NCBI GenBank assembly: GCA_030835325.1
Contig: JAURPF010000131.1
Location: 1-54,640 of the forward strand
Direction: 5' to 3'
DNA length: 54,640 nucleotides
Source: Flavobacteriaceae bacterium
GTDB lineage: Bacteria > Bacteroidota > Bacteroidia > Flavobacteriales > Flavobacteriaceae
A model generated the notes under the pieces. That model was not told where the DNA came from. It saw only the letters and a list, made by a program, of their open reading frames with translations, and ran no database searches. Within the stretch, counting starts at the first letter, position 1, and each line of letters begins with the position of its first letter. Positions 10,065 to 18,800 of this stretch are shown here, in pieces. The position numbers and the translations under genes are program-made.

Positions 10065-11429
10065 TCAATTTGGGTCAGAAACCTTATTTTTAAGAGCTTC
10101 GAAGTCCAAGTTACCATAACTTCCAGAACTCATGAGCAATACTGTTTTTTGAGCAAACTTTAAGGAATTTATATAGTTTTTAAAAGGAATAGGATCTGTA
10201 AAAATAGTCAAGTCTTCACGTTCAAAAGCAGTTTCGATTTGAATTTTACTTACCGAATCTAATTTTTTTATTTCAACGGCTTGTGGTGAATAAAACACCA
10301 CTGCTGTATCTGCAGCATCTAAAGTACCCTTGTAATGTTCCAGAAAAGTTGCATTTAAACTGCTATACGAATGTAATTCTAAGCAGGCAACTAGGGGGCG
10401 GTTTGGATATTGGGATTTAACGGCTTCTGTAGTCGCTTTGACCTTACTTGGAGAATGTGCAAAATCTTTATAAACTACACAATTAGCATTTTCTGCTACT
10501 TTTTCTAAGCGTTTACTCGCACCTGAAAAACTTGAAATTGCTTCATAAAAATCATCCTGATCAACTCCCATTTGTTGGCAAATCCACTTTGAACCTGCAA
10601 GATTATTTAGGTTGTGGGCTCCAAAAACTTCAAGCGGAAGAGGGCCTTCTTCTGTGTCTAAATACGTGACCCCCTCTTCAATGGTATGTTTAGGAGTTTG
10701 GTATGGAAATTTACGAATTTGATTTTCGCTGTTTTCAACAATTGATTTCACATGAGGATCCTCGGTATTGTAGGAAATACTACCTCCAACTGTGATACTG
10801 TCTACAAAAATTTTAAATTGGTTTAGGTAATTTTCAAAAGTTGGAAACACGTTGATATGATCCCACGCAATACCGCTTAATAGTGCAATATTCGGTTGGT
10901 ATAAATGAAATTTTGGGCGGCGATCAATTGGAGAACTCAAATATTCATCTCCCTCAAGAACCATAAAATCGGCCTCATCGGTAAGTTTTACCATCACATC
11001 AAACCCTTCCAACTGCGCACCTACCATATAATCAACTTCGATATCATGGTAATTTAAAACGTGTAATATCATCGCTGTGATGGTTGTTTTTCCGTGACTT
11101 CCGCCTATCACTACACGTGTTTTATGTTTGGATTGTTCGTATAAAAACTCAGGATATGAATATATTTTCAATCCTAATTCTTGCGCTCTCAAGAGTTCGG
11201 AATTGTCCTCTTTAGCATGCATTCCAAGTACCACTGCATCTAAGTTTTTAGTGATTTTTTCAGAGAACCATCCAAAACTAGTTGGCAACAGTCCGGCAGC
11301 GTTTAATCGCGATTTAGAAGGCTCAAAAATAGTGTCATCACTTCCTGTAACTTGCATTCCTTTTTGGTGGAGTGCTAAGGCTAAATTGTGCATCGCAGCA
11401 CCTCCAATTGCAATAAAATGTACATTCAT
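10065..11429 (-). CDS. mpl: Mur ligase family protein, Mpl-like
   Basis: MNVHFIAIGGAAMHNLALALHQKGMQVTGSDD...VIGGSHGKTTITAMI...KDFAHSPSKVKATTEAV. Confidence 0.85.
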   Translation of the reverse strand: MNVHFIAIGGAAMHNLALALHQKGMQVTGSDDTIFEPSKSRLNAAGLLPTSFGWFSEKITKNLDAVVLGMHAKEDNSELLRAQELGLKIYSYPEFLYEQSKHKTRVVIGGSHGKTTITAMILHVLNYHDIEVDYMVGAQLEGFDVMVKLTDEADFMVLEGDEYLSSPIDRRPKFHLYQPNIALLSGIAWDHINVFPTFENYLNQFKIFVDSITVGGSISYNTEDPHVKSIVENSENQIRKFPYQTPKHTIEEGVTYLDTEEGPLPLEVFGAHNLNNLAGSKWICQQMGVDQDDFYEAISSFSGASKRLEKVAENANCVVYKDFAHSPSKVKATTEAVKSQYPNRPLVACLELHSYSSLNATFLEHYKGTLDAADTAVVFYSPQAVEIKKLDSVSKIQIETAFEREDLTIFTDPIPFKNYINSLKFAQKTVLLMSSGSYGNLDFEALKNKVSDPN

Positions 11430-11476
11430 AGTATACGTTTATGAGAGGTAAATATACGTAATGAGCTTAGATTTCT

Positions 11477-12391
11477 TTAAGGCTTTAACAATAAAATTGA
11501 TTGCTTTTCTTTCAATGCAGGTTTAAACTCAGGTGTTAATGAAAGGGCTTTTTCAATGGAGGTAAGTGCCTCAGGAAATTTTTTCTGAAGTTTAAACAAC
11601 TGTGCTTGAACTACATAAGCAACTTCTAAAGGGGCGTCATCTTTAGATGAAAAATTATCTATATAAACTTGAAGATAATGGTGTCCTAAAGATAGTTGTG
11701 TGTCATGAACAACACAGGCTTTAGCAACACGAAAATGCAGCGAATTGTAGTGTGCGTTTAAATGAGTCATATTTGATCCATCTGATTGAAAAAAAGCGAG
11801 TTTCTCCAGGCTTTCCAACCCTTTTTTATAATGCCTTTTTGCTAATTCCTCTTGATTTGAGTTTTCATAAATATATGCTTTAGCAAAATATCCATTAAGA
11901 TCGGAAAACTGTTCTAATTCATTGGCATAAACTAATGCCTTGTTGTAACTCCCTCCTAAAAATCCAGGTAATTGGGTGTATAGTTCTACCATTGCCCAGC
12001 GAACCTCTATATGAGTGGGATCTAATTCTGCAGCTTTAAAAAATGATATTTTTACTTTGGAAATTAATCCGACTGCTTTTAATTTAGAGCCCTCTTTTGC
12101 TAGTTTCCCCAAAACGCCTCCGTACTTATAATGATATGTAGCATTCTCAGGAGCGATGTCGCAAAGTTGTTCGTAATACGCAGCTGCTCTGTTCCAATTG
12201 CTTTGAAAACCATAGGCATCTCCCATCAACTCTAACAACACCAAATTTTGAGGAGTTTTAGATAAATAAAGCTCTAACTTTCGAACCGCTTGAGCGTAAT
12301 TTTTAGCTTCAAATAAGGAGTCAATTTCATTGGTGTAGTTTTGACCTGTTAAGAACCATGGACATAACAAAATTAGTAAGAATTTTTGCAT
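11477..12391 (-). CDS. Tetratricopeptide repeat protein
   Basis: Signal peptide then TPR-like repeats (LLELMGDAYGFQSNWNRAAAYYEQLCDIAPENATYHYKYGG). Confidence 0.75.
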   Translation of the reverse strand: MQKFLLILLCPWFLTGQNYTNEIDSLFEAKNYAQAVRKLELYLSKTPQNLVLLELMGDAYGFQSNWNRAAAYYEQLCDIAPENATYHYKYGGVLGKLAKEGSKLKAVGLISKVKISFFKAAELDPTHIEVRWAMVELYTQLPGFLGGSYNKALVYANELEQFSDLNGYFAKAYIYENSNQEELAKRHYKKGLESLEKLAFFQSDGSNMTHLNAHYNSLHFRVAKACVVHDTQLSLGHHYLQVYIDNFSSKDDAPLEVAYVVQAQLFKLQKKFPEALTSIEKALSLTPEFKPALKEKQSILLLKP

Positions 12392-12403
12392 GCCTTTAGT
12401 TTT

Positions 12404-13402
12404 TTAACGGTTTAAAATCGCCCACAAACTATCTTTGAGTTGAATAATTCCTGTTTGGGATACCGATGAAATAAACAAATAATCAATGGGTAATTCAGCA
12501 TCTAACTCTTGGGCAAGCTCTGTCTTTAGCTCTTCATCCAACAGATCACTTTTAGAGATCGCAATCAGTCGGTCCTTATCGAGCATCTCTGGATTATAGC
12601 GACGCAATTCATCCAGTAAAATATCATATTGTTTTCTGATATTGTCCGCATCGGCAGGAATCAAAAACAATAAAATAGAGTTTCTTTCGATATGACGTAA
12701 AAAATAATGTCCCAAACCTTTTCCTTCTGCAGCGCCTTCAATAATCCCTGGTATATCAGCCATCACAAAGGATTGGTAATCGCGGTATTCTACAATCCCC
12801 AAATTTGGTTTTAAAGTCGTAAACTCATAATCGGCAATCTTTGGTTTTGCAGACGTAATTACGGAAAGCAATGTTGATTTACCTGCATTTGGAAATCCAA
12901 CCAAGCCTACGTCTGCTAAGATTTTGAGTTCGATAGTCACATATTTTTCTTCCATTGGAAGTCCAGGTTGTGCATAGCGTGGAGTTTGGTTTGTTGAAGA
13001 TCTAAAATGCCAATTTCCTAAACCGCCTTTGCCCCCTTCACAAAGAATGACTTCTTCATGGTTTTTAGTAATTTCAAAAAGGAATTCGTTTGTATCTGTA
13101 TCTCTAAGAACCGTTCCCAAAGGGACGTCAATATACACGTCTTCTCCGTCTGCTCCTGTACTGCGACTTTTACTGCCGCTTCCTCCGTGACCAGCTCTAA
13201 AGTGGCGTTTAAATTTCAGATGGTGTAACGTCCAAAGGTGTTCATTTCCACGCACAATCACATGGCCTCCCCGACCTCCATCACCTCCATCGGGACCTCC
13301 TTTTGTGATGAATTTCTCACGATGAAGGTGTACAGATCCCTTTCCCCCCTTACCAGAGCAGGCAAACATTTTTACATAATCTACAAAATTACCTTCAGTC
13401 AT
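12404..13402 (-). CDS. obg: GTPase ObgE/CgtA
   Basis: Glycine-rich Obg domain [14 protein letters not shown], then [13 protein letters not shown] and [25 protein letters not shown]. Confidence 0.95.
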   Translation of the reverse strand: MTEGNFVDYVKMFACSGKGGKGSVHLHREKFITKGGPDGGDGGRGGHVIVRGNEHLWTLHHLKFKRHFRAGHGGSGSKSRSTGADGEDVYIDVPLGTVLRDTDTNEFLFEITKNHEEVILCEGGKGGLGNWHFRSSTNQTPRYAQPGLPMEEKYVTIELKILADVGLVGFPNAGKSTLLSVITSAKPKIADYEFTTLKPNLGIVEYRDYQSFVMADIPGIIEGAAEGKGLGHYFLRHIERNSILLFLIPADADNIRKQYDILLDELRRYNPEMLDKDRLIAISKSDLLDEELKTELAQELDAELPIDYLFISSVSQTGIIQLKDSLWAILNR

Positions 13403-13417
13403 CTAATGAGTTTTATG

Positions 13418-13990
13418 TTACAGCGTATTAATGACTGTATTCAATCGGAGCGTAATATCTTCTACAGATCCAACGCCATCCACGCCAAAATACTTATTGT
13501 TGGCCGCATAATACGACTTTAATATAGCGGTTTCAGCGTAATATATTTTTATTCTATTTCTAACGACCGTTTCATTAGCATCATCTGCTCTTCCACTAGT
13601 TTTACCCCTTTTTAGAAGGCGTTCAACCAAAACCTCATCGTCTACTTCCAAAGCAATCATAGCACTGATTTCAGTATCATAAGAACTCAAAAGCGTGTCC
13701 AAAGCCTCGGCTTGTAATACATTTCTGGGAAATCCATCAAAAATAAATCCTTTTGAATCTAGATTTTTAGCGACTTCTGCACTTAGCATGTCAATCGTAA
13801 CTTGATCTGGAACCAACTCGCCTTTGTCCATAAAAGACTTGGCTAAAGTTCCTAATTCGGTTTCATTTTTAATATTAAAACGAAACACATCTCCAGTTGA
13901 GATATGAATCAAACCATAGGTTTCTTTTAAAAAAGCGGCTTGTGTTCCTTTACCAGCGCCTGGAGGGCCAAATAATACTAGATTTTTCAT
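13418..13990 (-). CDS. adk: Adenylate kinase
   Basis: MKNLVLFGPPGAGKGTQAAFL...GFIFDGFPRNVLQAEAL...GRADDANETVVRNRI. Confidence 0.95.
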   Translation of the reverse strand: MKNLVLFGPPGAGKGTQAAFLKETYGLIHISTGDVFRFNIKNETELGTLAKSFMDKGELVPDQVTIDMLSAEVAKNLDSKGFIFDGFPRNVLQAEALDTLLSSYDTEISAMIALEVDDEVLVERLLKRGKTSGRADDANETVVRNRIKIYYAETAILKSYYAANNKYFGVDGVGSVEDITLRLNTVINTL

Positions 13991-14174
13991 TTTTATTTAA
14001 ACTTTTTAAAATACAGACTACAAAATTGGGACATACTTTGTCACTAAAATCAAGCTACAAAGATAATCATTTGTTAAGGTTTTGATTCGTTTTGATGGCC
14101 GATTTTAGTGTTCGATTTCATTTTTAAGTGTATTTTTGTCATGAATTTATAAAATCATTCAAGAAAATCTTAAA

Positions 14175-15329
14175 ATGGAGTATTTTTCATCAAACTTCAA
14201 GCTTGGTATTTTAGGTGGAGGTCAACTCGGAAAAATGTTACTTTACACAACCCGAAAATTTGACATTTATACCTGTGTTTTAGACCCCAGCACAGAAGCT
14301 CCTAGCAAACTTGCCTGTAATGAGTTCTTTGAAGGAGATTTAATGGATTATGACACCGTTTATAATTTTGGGAAAAAAGTAAATATCCTCACCATCGAAA
14401 TTGAAAATGTCAATGTCAATGCTCTCAAAGCACTCGAAAAAGAAGGAATAAAAGTGTTTCCTTCTGCAAAGACATTAGAAACCATTCAAAATAAAGCAAA
14501 ACAAAAATTGTTTTATGTCGATCATAATTTACCCACAGCTGCTTTCAAAAGGTTTTCCTTTACCAATGAAATTTACACCGCCATTGAACACAGCAGTATT
14601 GAGTTTCCATTTGTATGGAAAAGTGCTCAGTTTGGTTATGACGGCACCGGTGTGAAAATTGTACGCTCAGTCGATGATTTGAAAGACTTACCAAATGTAG
14701 AGTGCATTACCGAAGATCTTGTACCTTTTAAAAATGAATTGGCTGTAATTATTTCGAGAAATGAAAAAGGAGATGTAAAAGTATATCCTGTTGTAGAGAT
14801 GGAATTTCATCCAGAGGCAAATCAAGTGGAATATGTGTTATGTCCCGCAAGAATCTCAAAAGACATTGCAAAGAGAGCAGAATTAATTGCACTAAAAACA
14901 TCCGCCGCATTTGAACACGTGGGACTTTTGGCCGTTGAGCTGTTTCTCACAAAAAATGATGAAATCCTGATTAATGAAGTTGCTCCTAGACCTCATAACT
15001 CTGGACACCAAACCATAGAAGCAAGTTATACCTCCCAATTCGAACAACACATTAGAGCAATTTTGGGATTACCAATGGGCAGTACCAAAAACAAACTATG
15101 CGGTGTGATGGTTAATTTGGTAGGTGCTGAAAATAATACGGGTGAAGTCCTTTATAAAAACATAGAAAAATTAATGGAAATGGAAGGTGTGACACCACAC
15201 ATCTATGGAAAGAAACAAACACGTCCCTTTCGCAAAATGGGACATGTAACCATCGTTAATTCTAATATCGATACTGCACGCGCAATCGCACAGAAAGTAA
15301 AACAAACAATCAAAGTAATAAGTAACTAA
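14175..15329 (+). CDS. purK: 5-(carboxyamino)imidazole ribonucleotide synthase
   Basis: KLGILGGGQLGKMLL...WKSAQFGYDGTGVKIV...NEVAPRPHNSGHQTIEA. Confidence 0.95.
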   Translation: MEYFSSNFKLGILGGGQLGKMLLYTTRKFDIYTCVLDPSTEAPSKLACNEFFEGDLMDYDTVYNFGKKVNILTIEIENVNVNALKALEKEGIKVFPSAKTLETIQNKAKQKLFYVDHNLPTAAFKRFSFTNEIYTAIEHSSIEFPFVWKSAQFGYDGTGVKIVRSVDDLKDLPNVECITEDLVPFKNELAVIISRNEKGDVKVYPVVEMEFHPEANQVEYVLCPARISKDIAKRAELIALKTSAAFEHVGLLAVELFLTKNDEILINEVAPRPHNSGHQTIEASYTSQFEQHIRAILGLPMGSTKNKLCGVMVNLVGAENNTGEVLYKNIEKLMEMEGVTPHIYGKKQTRPFRKMGHVTIVNSNIDTARAIAQKVKQTIKVISN

Positions 15330-15330
15330 T

Positions 15331-15816
15331 ATGGCACAAGTAGGAATCATTATGGGAAGCGACAGCGACATGCCTGTCATGAAAGAAGCAATTGCAATTC
15401 TAGAAGGATTTGACATCCAATTCGAAGTGGATATCGTATCTGCGCACCGAACCCCCGAAAAGTTATTTGAATACGGGTCAAAAGCACATCAGCGTGGATT
15501 GAAGGTCATCATTGCCGGAGCTGGAGGTGCTGCACATTTACCTGGAATGATTGCCTCTTTGAGTCCTTTACCAGTCATCGGAGTCCCTGTAAAATCTAGC
15601 AACTCGATTGACGGATGGGACTCTATATTATCCATCTTGCAAATGCCTGGAGGGGTTCCTGTGGCAACCGTTGCTTTGAATGGTGCTAAAAATGCGGGCA
15701 TCTTAGCTGCACAAATTATTGGCGCTTCCGACAATTGTGTTTTAGATAAATTATTAATTTACAAAGAAGGAATGAAAGCTAAAGTCATGGAGGCATCCAA
15801 GAATATTAATTTCTAA
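15331..15816 (+). CDS. purE: 5-(carboxyamino)imidazole ribonucleotide mutase
   Basis: VGIIMGSDSDMPVMKEA...VSAHRTPEKLFEY...AGAGGAAHLPGMIAS. Confidence 0.96.
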   Translation: MAQVGIIMGSDSDMPVMKEAIAILEGFDIQFEVDIVSAHRTPEKLFEYGSKAHQRGLKVIIAGAGGAAHLPGMIASLSPLPVIGVPVKSSNSIDGWDSILSILQMPGGVPVATVALNGAKNAGILAAQIIGASDNCVLDKLLIYKEGMKAKVMEASKNINF

Positions 15817-15835
15817 GTTTTCCCAAAATATCCCT

Positions 15836-17872
15836 ATGAACGTACTCGATACGCGTTTTGAAACGCCTTACAATACCGCACCTTTTTCAAAAATTAAAAC
15901 AGAGGCCTTTTTACCTGCATTTGTAAAAGCGATTGAAAGTGCCAAAAATGAAATTAGTCAGATTGTTGAAAATAAAGCAACCCCTTCATTTGAAAATACA
16001 ATTGAAGCCTTAGAATTCTCAGGAGAGCAACTCGATCGTATTTCTAGTATTTTCTTTAATTTGAATGCCGCAGAAACAAATGAAGAAATTCAAAAAATAG
16101 CTCAAGAAGTATCGCCACTGCTAACTGAGTTTTCAAATGATGTGGCTTTAAACACAGTGCTTTTTGAACGCGTTAAATCAGTTTACAACAACAAAGAATC
16201 ACTTTCATTAACGGAAGAACAAAAAACTCTTTTAGATAAAAAATACAAAGGATTTTCTAGAAATGGTGCCAACCTCAACACCACACAAAAAGAGCTATTA
16301 CGTGCTATTGATAAAGAGCAAAGTCAACTACAACTTACCTTTGGAGAAAATATTTTAGCTGAAACAAACCGGTATGAACTTCTAATTTCCAAACGGTCAG
16401 ATTTAGACGGACTGCCTGAAGGTGCCATTGAAGCTGCCAAACAACTGGCAGATGAAAAGAACAAAAAAGGTTGGTTGATTACTCTTGACTATCCGAGCTA
16501 TATTCCATTTATGACTTATGCTAAAAATAGAACCTTACGAAAAAAACTTGCACTCGCATTTGGACAAAAAGGGTTTCAAAATGATGCTTTAGACAATCAA
16601 GCCATTGTGTTAAAAATTGCACAGTTACGTTACAAAAGAGCACAACTTCTGGGCTACCAAACACATGCGCATTTTGTATTGGAAGAACGAATGGCTAAAA
16701 CACCAGAAACTGTGCACACTTTTTTAGAAGACCTCTTGGAAAAAGCACTGCCAGCTGCCAAAAAAGAATTTGAAGAACTGGAGCGCTTTGCCAAAAAACT
16801 AGACGGTATTGAACGTTTGGAAAAATGGGATAGTGCTTATTATTCTGAAAAGCTAAAACAACAACGCTTCAATTTTGATGACGAACAATTAAAACCTTAC
16901 TTTAAATTAGAACATGTCATTGAAGGAGCTTTTGAGGTTGCCAAAAAATTATTTGGATTACAGTTTAAACAAACAGATGCAATTGACACCTATCACAAGG
17001 AGGTAATGACCTACAAAGTTGAGGATTCAGAACAAAACTTAGTGGCCATTTTTTACGCAGATTTTTTTCCGAGAGCTGGCAAACGCAATGGCGCTTGGAT
17101 GACCTCATTCAAATCACAATATGTAAAAAACACAGTAAACGAAAGACCACACGTATCCATCGTTTGTAATTTCACAAAACCGACTGCCACAAAACCATCT
17201 TTATTGACGTTTAATGAAGTGACCACACTTTTTCATGAGTTTGGACACGCTCTTCATGGAATGCTAGCAAACACTGTATATCCGAGTTTATCAGGAACTA
17301 GCGTAGCATGGGACTTTGTAGAACTCCCAAGTCAAATTATGGAAAATTGGTGTTATGAAAAAGAAGCGTTAGCACTCTTTGCTAAGCATTACCAAACGGG
17401 TGAAATCATCCCTATGGATCTTATTGAAAAAATAAAAGCAGCTTCTACATTTCAACAAGGAATGCAAACGCTTAGACAGTTGAGTTTTGGGTTATTGGAC
17501 ATGAGTTGGCACGGAATTGACCCAACTCAAATAACAGATGTAAAACAGCATGAAACCGCTGCCTTCTTTGAAACTCAATTGTTTCCGGATGTCCCACAAA
17601 ATTGTATGTCAACAGCATTTGCACATATATTTCAAGGGGGCTATTCATCAGGATATTACAGCTACAAATGGGCCGAAGTTTTAGATGCAGATGCGTTTGA
17701 ATATTTTAAAGAAAATAATCTTTTTGACCCACACATTGCTAAAGCTTTCAAAACACATATATTAAGTAAAGGAGGCACACAAGACCCATTGGAATTGTAT
17801 GTTAAATTTCGAGGACAAAAACCAAAATCAGAAGCCTTACTAAAAAGATCCGGTCTTTTGAATCAGAGTTAA
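15836..17872 (+). CDS. M3 family metallopeptidase (Dcp/OpdA-like)
   Basis: FHEFGHALHGML zinc motif (HEFGH) and the M3 C-terminal pattern FAHIFQGGYSSGYYSYKWAEVLDADAFE. Confidence 0.93.
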   Translation: MNVLDTRFETPYNTAPFSKIKTEAFLPAFVKAIESAKNEISQIVENKATPSFENTIEALEFSGEQLDRISSIFFNLNAAETNEEIQKIAQEVSPLLTEFSNDVALNTVLFERVKSVYNNKESLSLTEEQKTLLDKKYKGFSRNGANLNTTQKELLRAIDKEQSQLQLTFGENILAETNRYELLISKRSDLDGLPEGAIEAAKQLADEKNKKGWLITLDYPSYIPFMTYAKNRTLRKKLALAFGQKGFQNDALDNQAIVLKIAQLRYKRAQLLGYQTHAHFVLEERMAKTPETVHTFLEDLLEKALPAAKKEFEELERFAKKLDGIERLEKWDSAYYSEKLKQQRFNFDDEQLKPYFKLEHVIEGAFEVAKKLFGLQFKQTDAIDTYHKEVMTYKVEDSEQNLVAIFYADFFPRAGKRNGAWMTSFKSQYVKNTVNERPHVSIVCNFTKPTATKPSLLTFNEVTTLFHEFGHALHGMLANTVYPSLSGTSVAWDFVELPSQIMENWCYEKEALALFAKHYQTGEIIPMDLIEKIKAASTFQQGMQTLRQLSFGLLDMSWHGIDPTQITDVKQHETAAFFETQLFPDVPQNCMSTAFAHIFQGGYSSGYYSYKWAEVLDADAFEYFKENNLFDPHIAKAFKTHILSKGGTQDPLELYVKFRGQKPKSEALLKRSGLLNQS

Positions 17873-18682
17873 AATACCCACAAAAAGAAGAGCTAAAACA
17901 GGAATAGATTCTACCCAAAAAGCAGCGTAATATTCTCCTTGTTGTTTCTTACTTTTAGCCAAAAATACTGCCGACAGAGCTCCTATAAAGCATACCAATA
18001 AAAAATTATTTTGACTGAATTGATCTTTTAAAAACTCTAACAAAATAGAATCCCCTATCAAAGCATATCCTATAATCTTAGTGTTTTTAATTCCAATTTT
18101 TTGTGGAATGGTTGAAAGGTGAACTTGATCTTCGTCTAAATCGCGAATTTCAAAAGGAAGCATCAAAACAATAACTATAAATGTACGTTGTACCACTAAA
18201 ATCCAATGATTCATATTGAGGGCTAGTTTGGATTCTAAAACAGCTAATACCACCGTTGTCATCGCCCAAACCACTGCAATAATATAAATTTTAACACCCC
18301 CTATTGACCTTAAGTTTTTCGGAGTCTTAACTCCCATAGGAATTGCATAGAAAAAAGTGATCAATCCTAAAAACACAAAGATAATTTGACTGTTTTGCTG
18401 CAGTTGAAAAAATACAGACACAAACCCTATCAAACTCAAAACAGACACCAATTGAATGTATTTTAATCGAGTTGTAAGAGAGCGGTAATAAAACTTTGTG
18501 AAACCAAAATATTTGACAAAATTATAGCCTACAACAGACGCACAAAAGACGGCAACATATAAAATTATTGGATTATTAAATTCGAATTCATACGCTGTTA
18601 AAACACAAAAAGAAAGCACTGCAAACGCAACATGCAAACTACTATTTATATAAAAATCAAGGAAGCTCTTAAAACGAATCAT
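17840..18682 (-). CDS. UbiA-prenyltransferase-like integral membrane protein
   Basis: Multiple TM segments and LPFEIRDLDEDQVHLSTIPQKIGIKNTK resembling the second UbiA Asp motif; first NDxxD motif not seen. Confidence 0.55.
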   Translation of the reverse strand: MIRFKSFLDFYINSSLHVAFAVLSFCVLTAYEFEFNNPIILYVAVFCASVVGYNFVKYFGFTKFYYRSLTTRLKYIQLVSVLSLIGFVSVFFQLQQNSQIIFVFLGLITFFYAIPMGVKTPKNLRSIGGVKIYIIAVVWAMTTVVLAVLESKLALNMNHWILVVQRTFIVIVLMLPFEIRDLDEDQVHLSTIPQKIGIKNTKIIGYALIGDSILLEFLKDQFSQNNFLLVCFIGALSAVFLAKSKKQQGEYYAAFWVESIPVLALLFVGILTLIQKTGSF

Positions 18683-18800
18683 AAAACAAAAATAAGTAAA
18701 CTGTTAATAACCCTTTTATTTGTTTGATAACTTTAATTTTTAGAAAATTAAATCTTTATTAAATTCCTTAATTTTGCTATCTATTTATGAATCTTGTACG

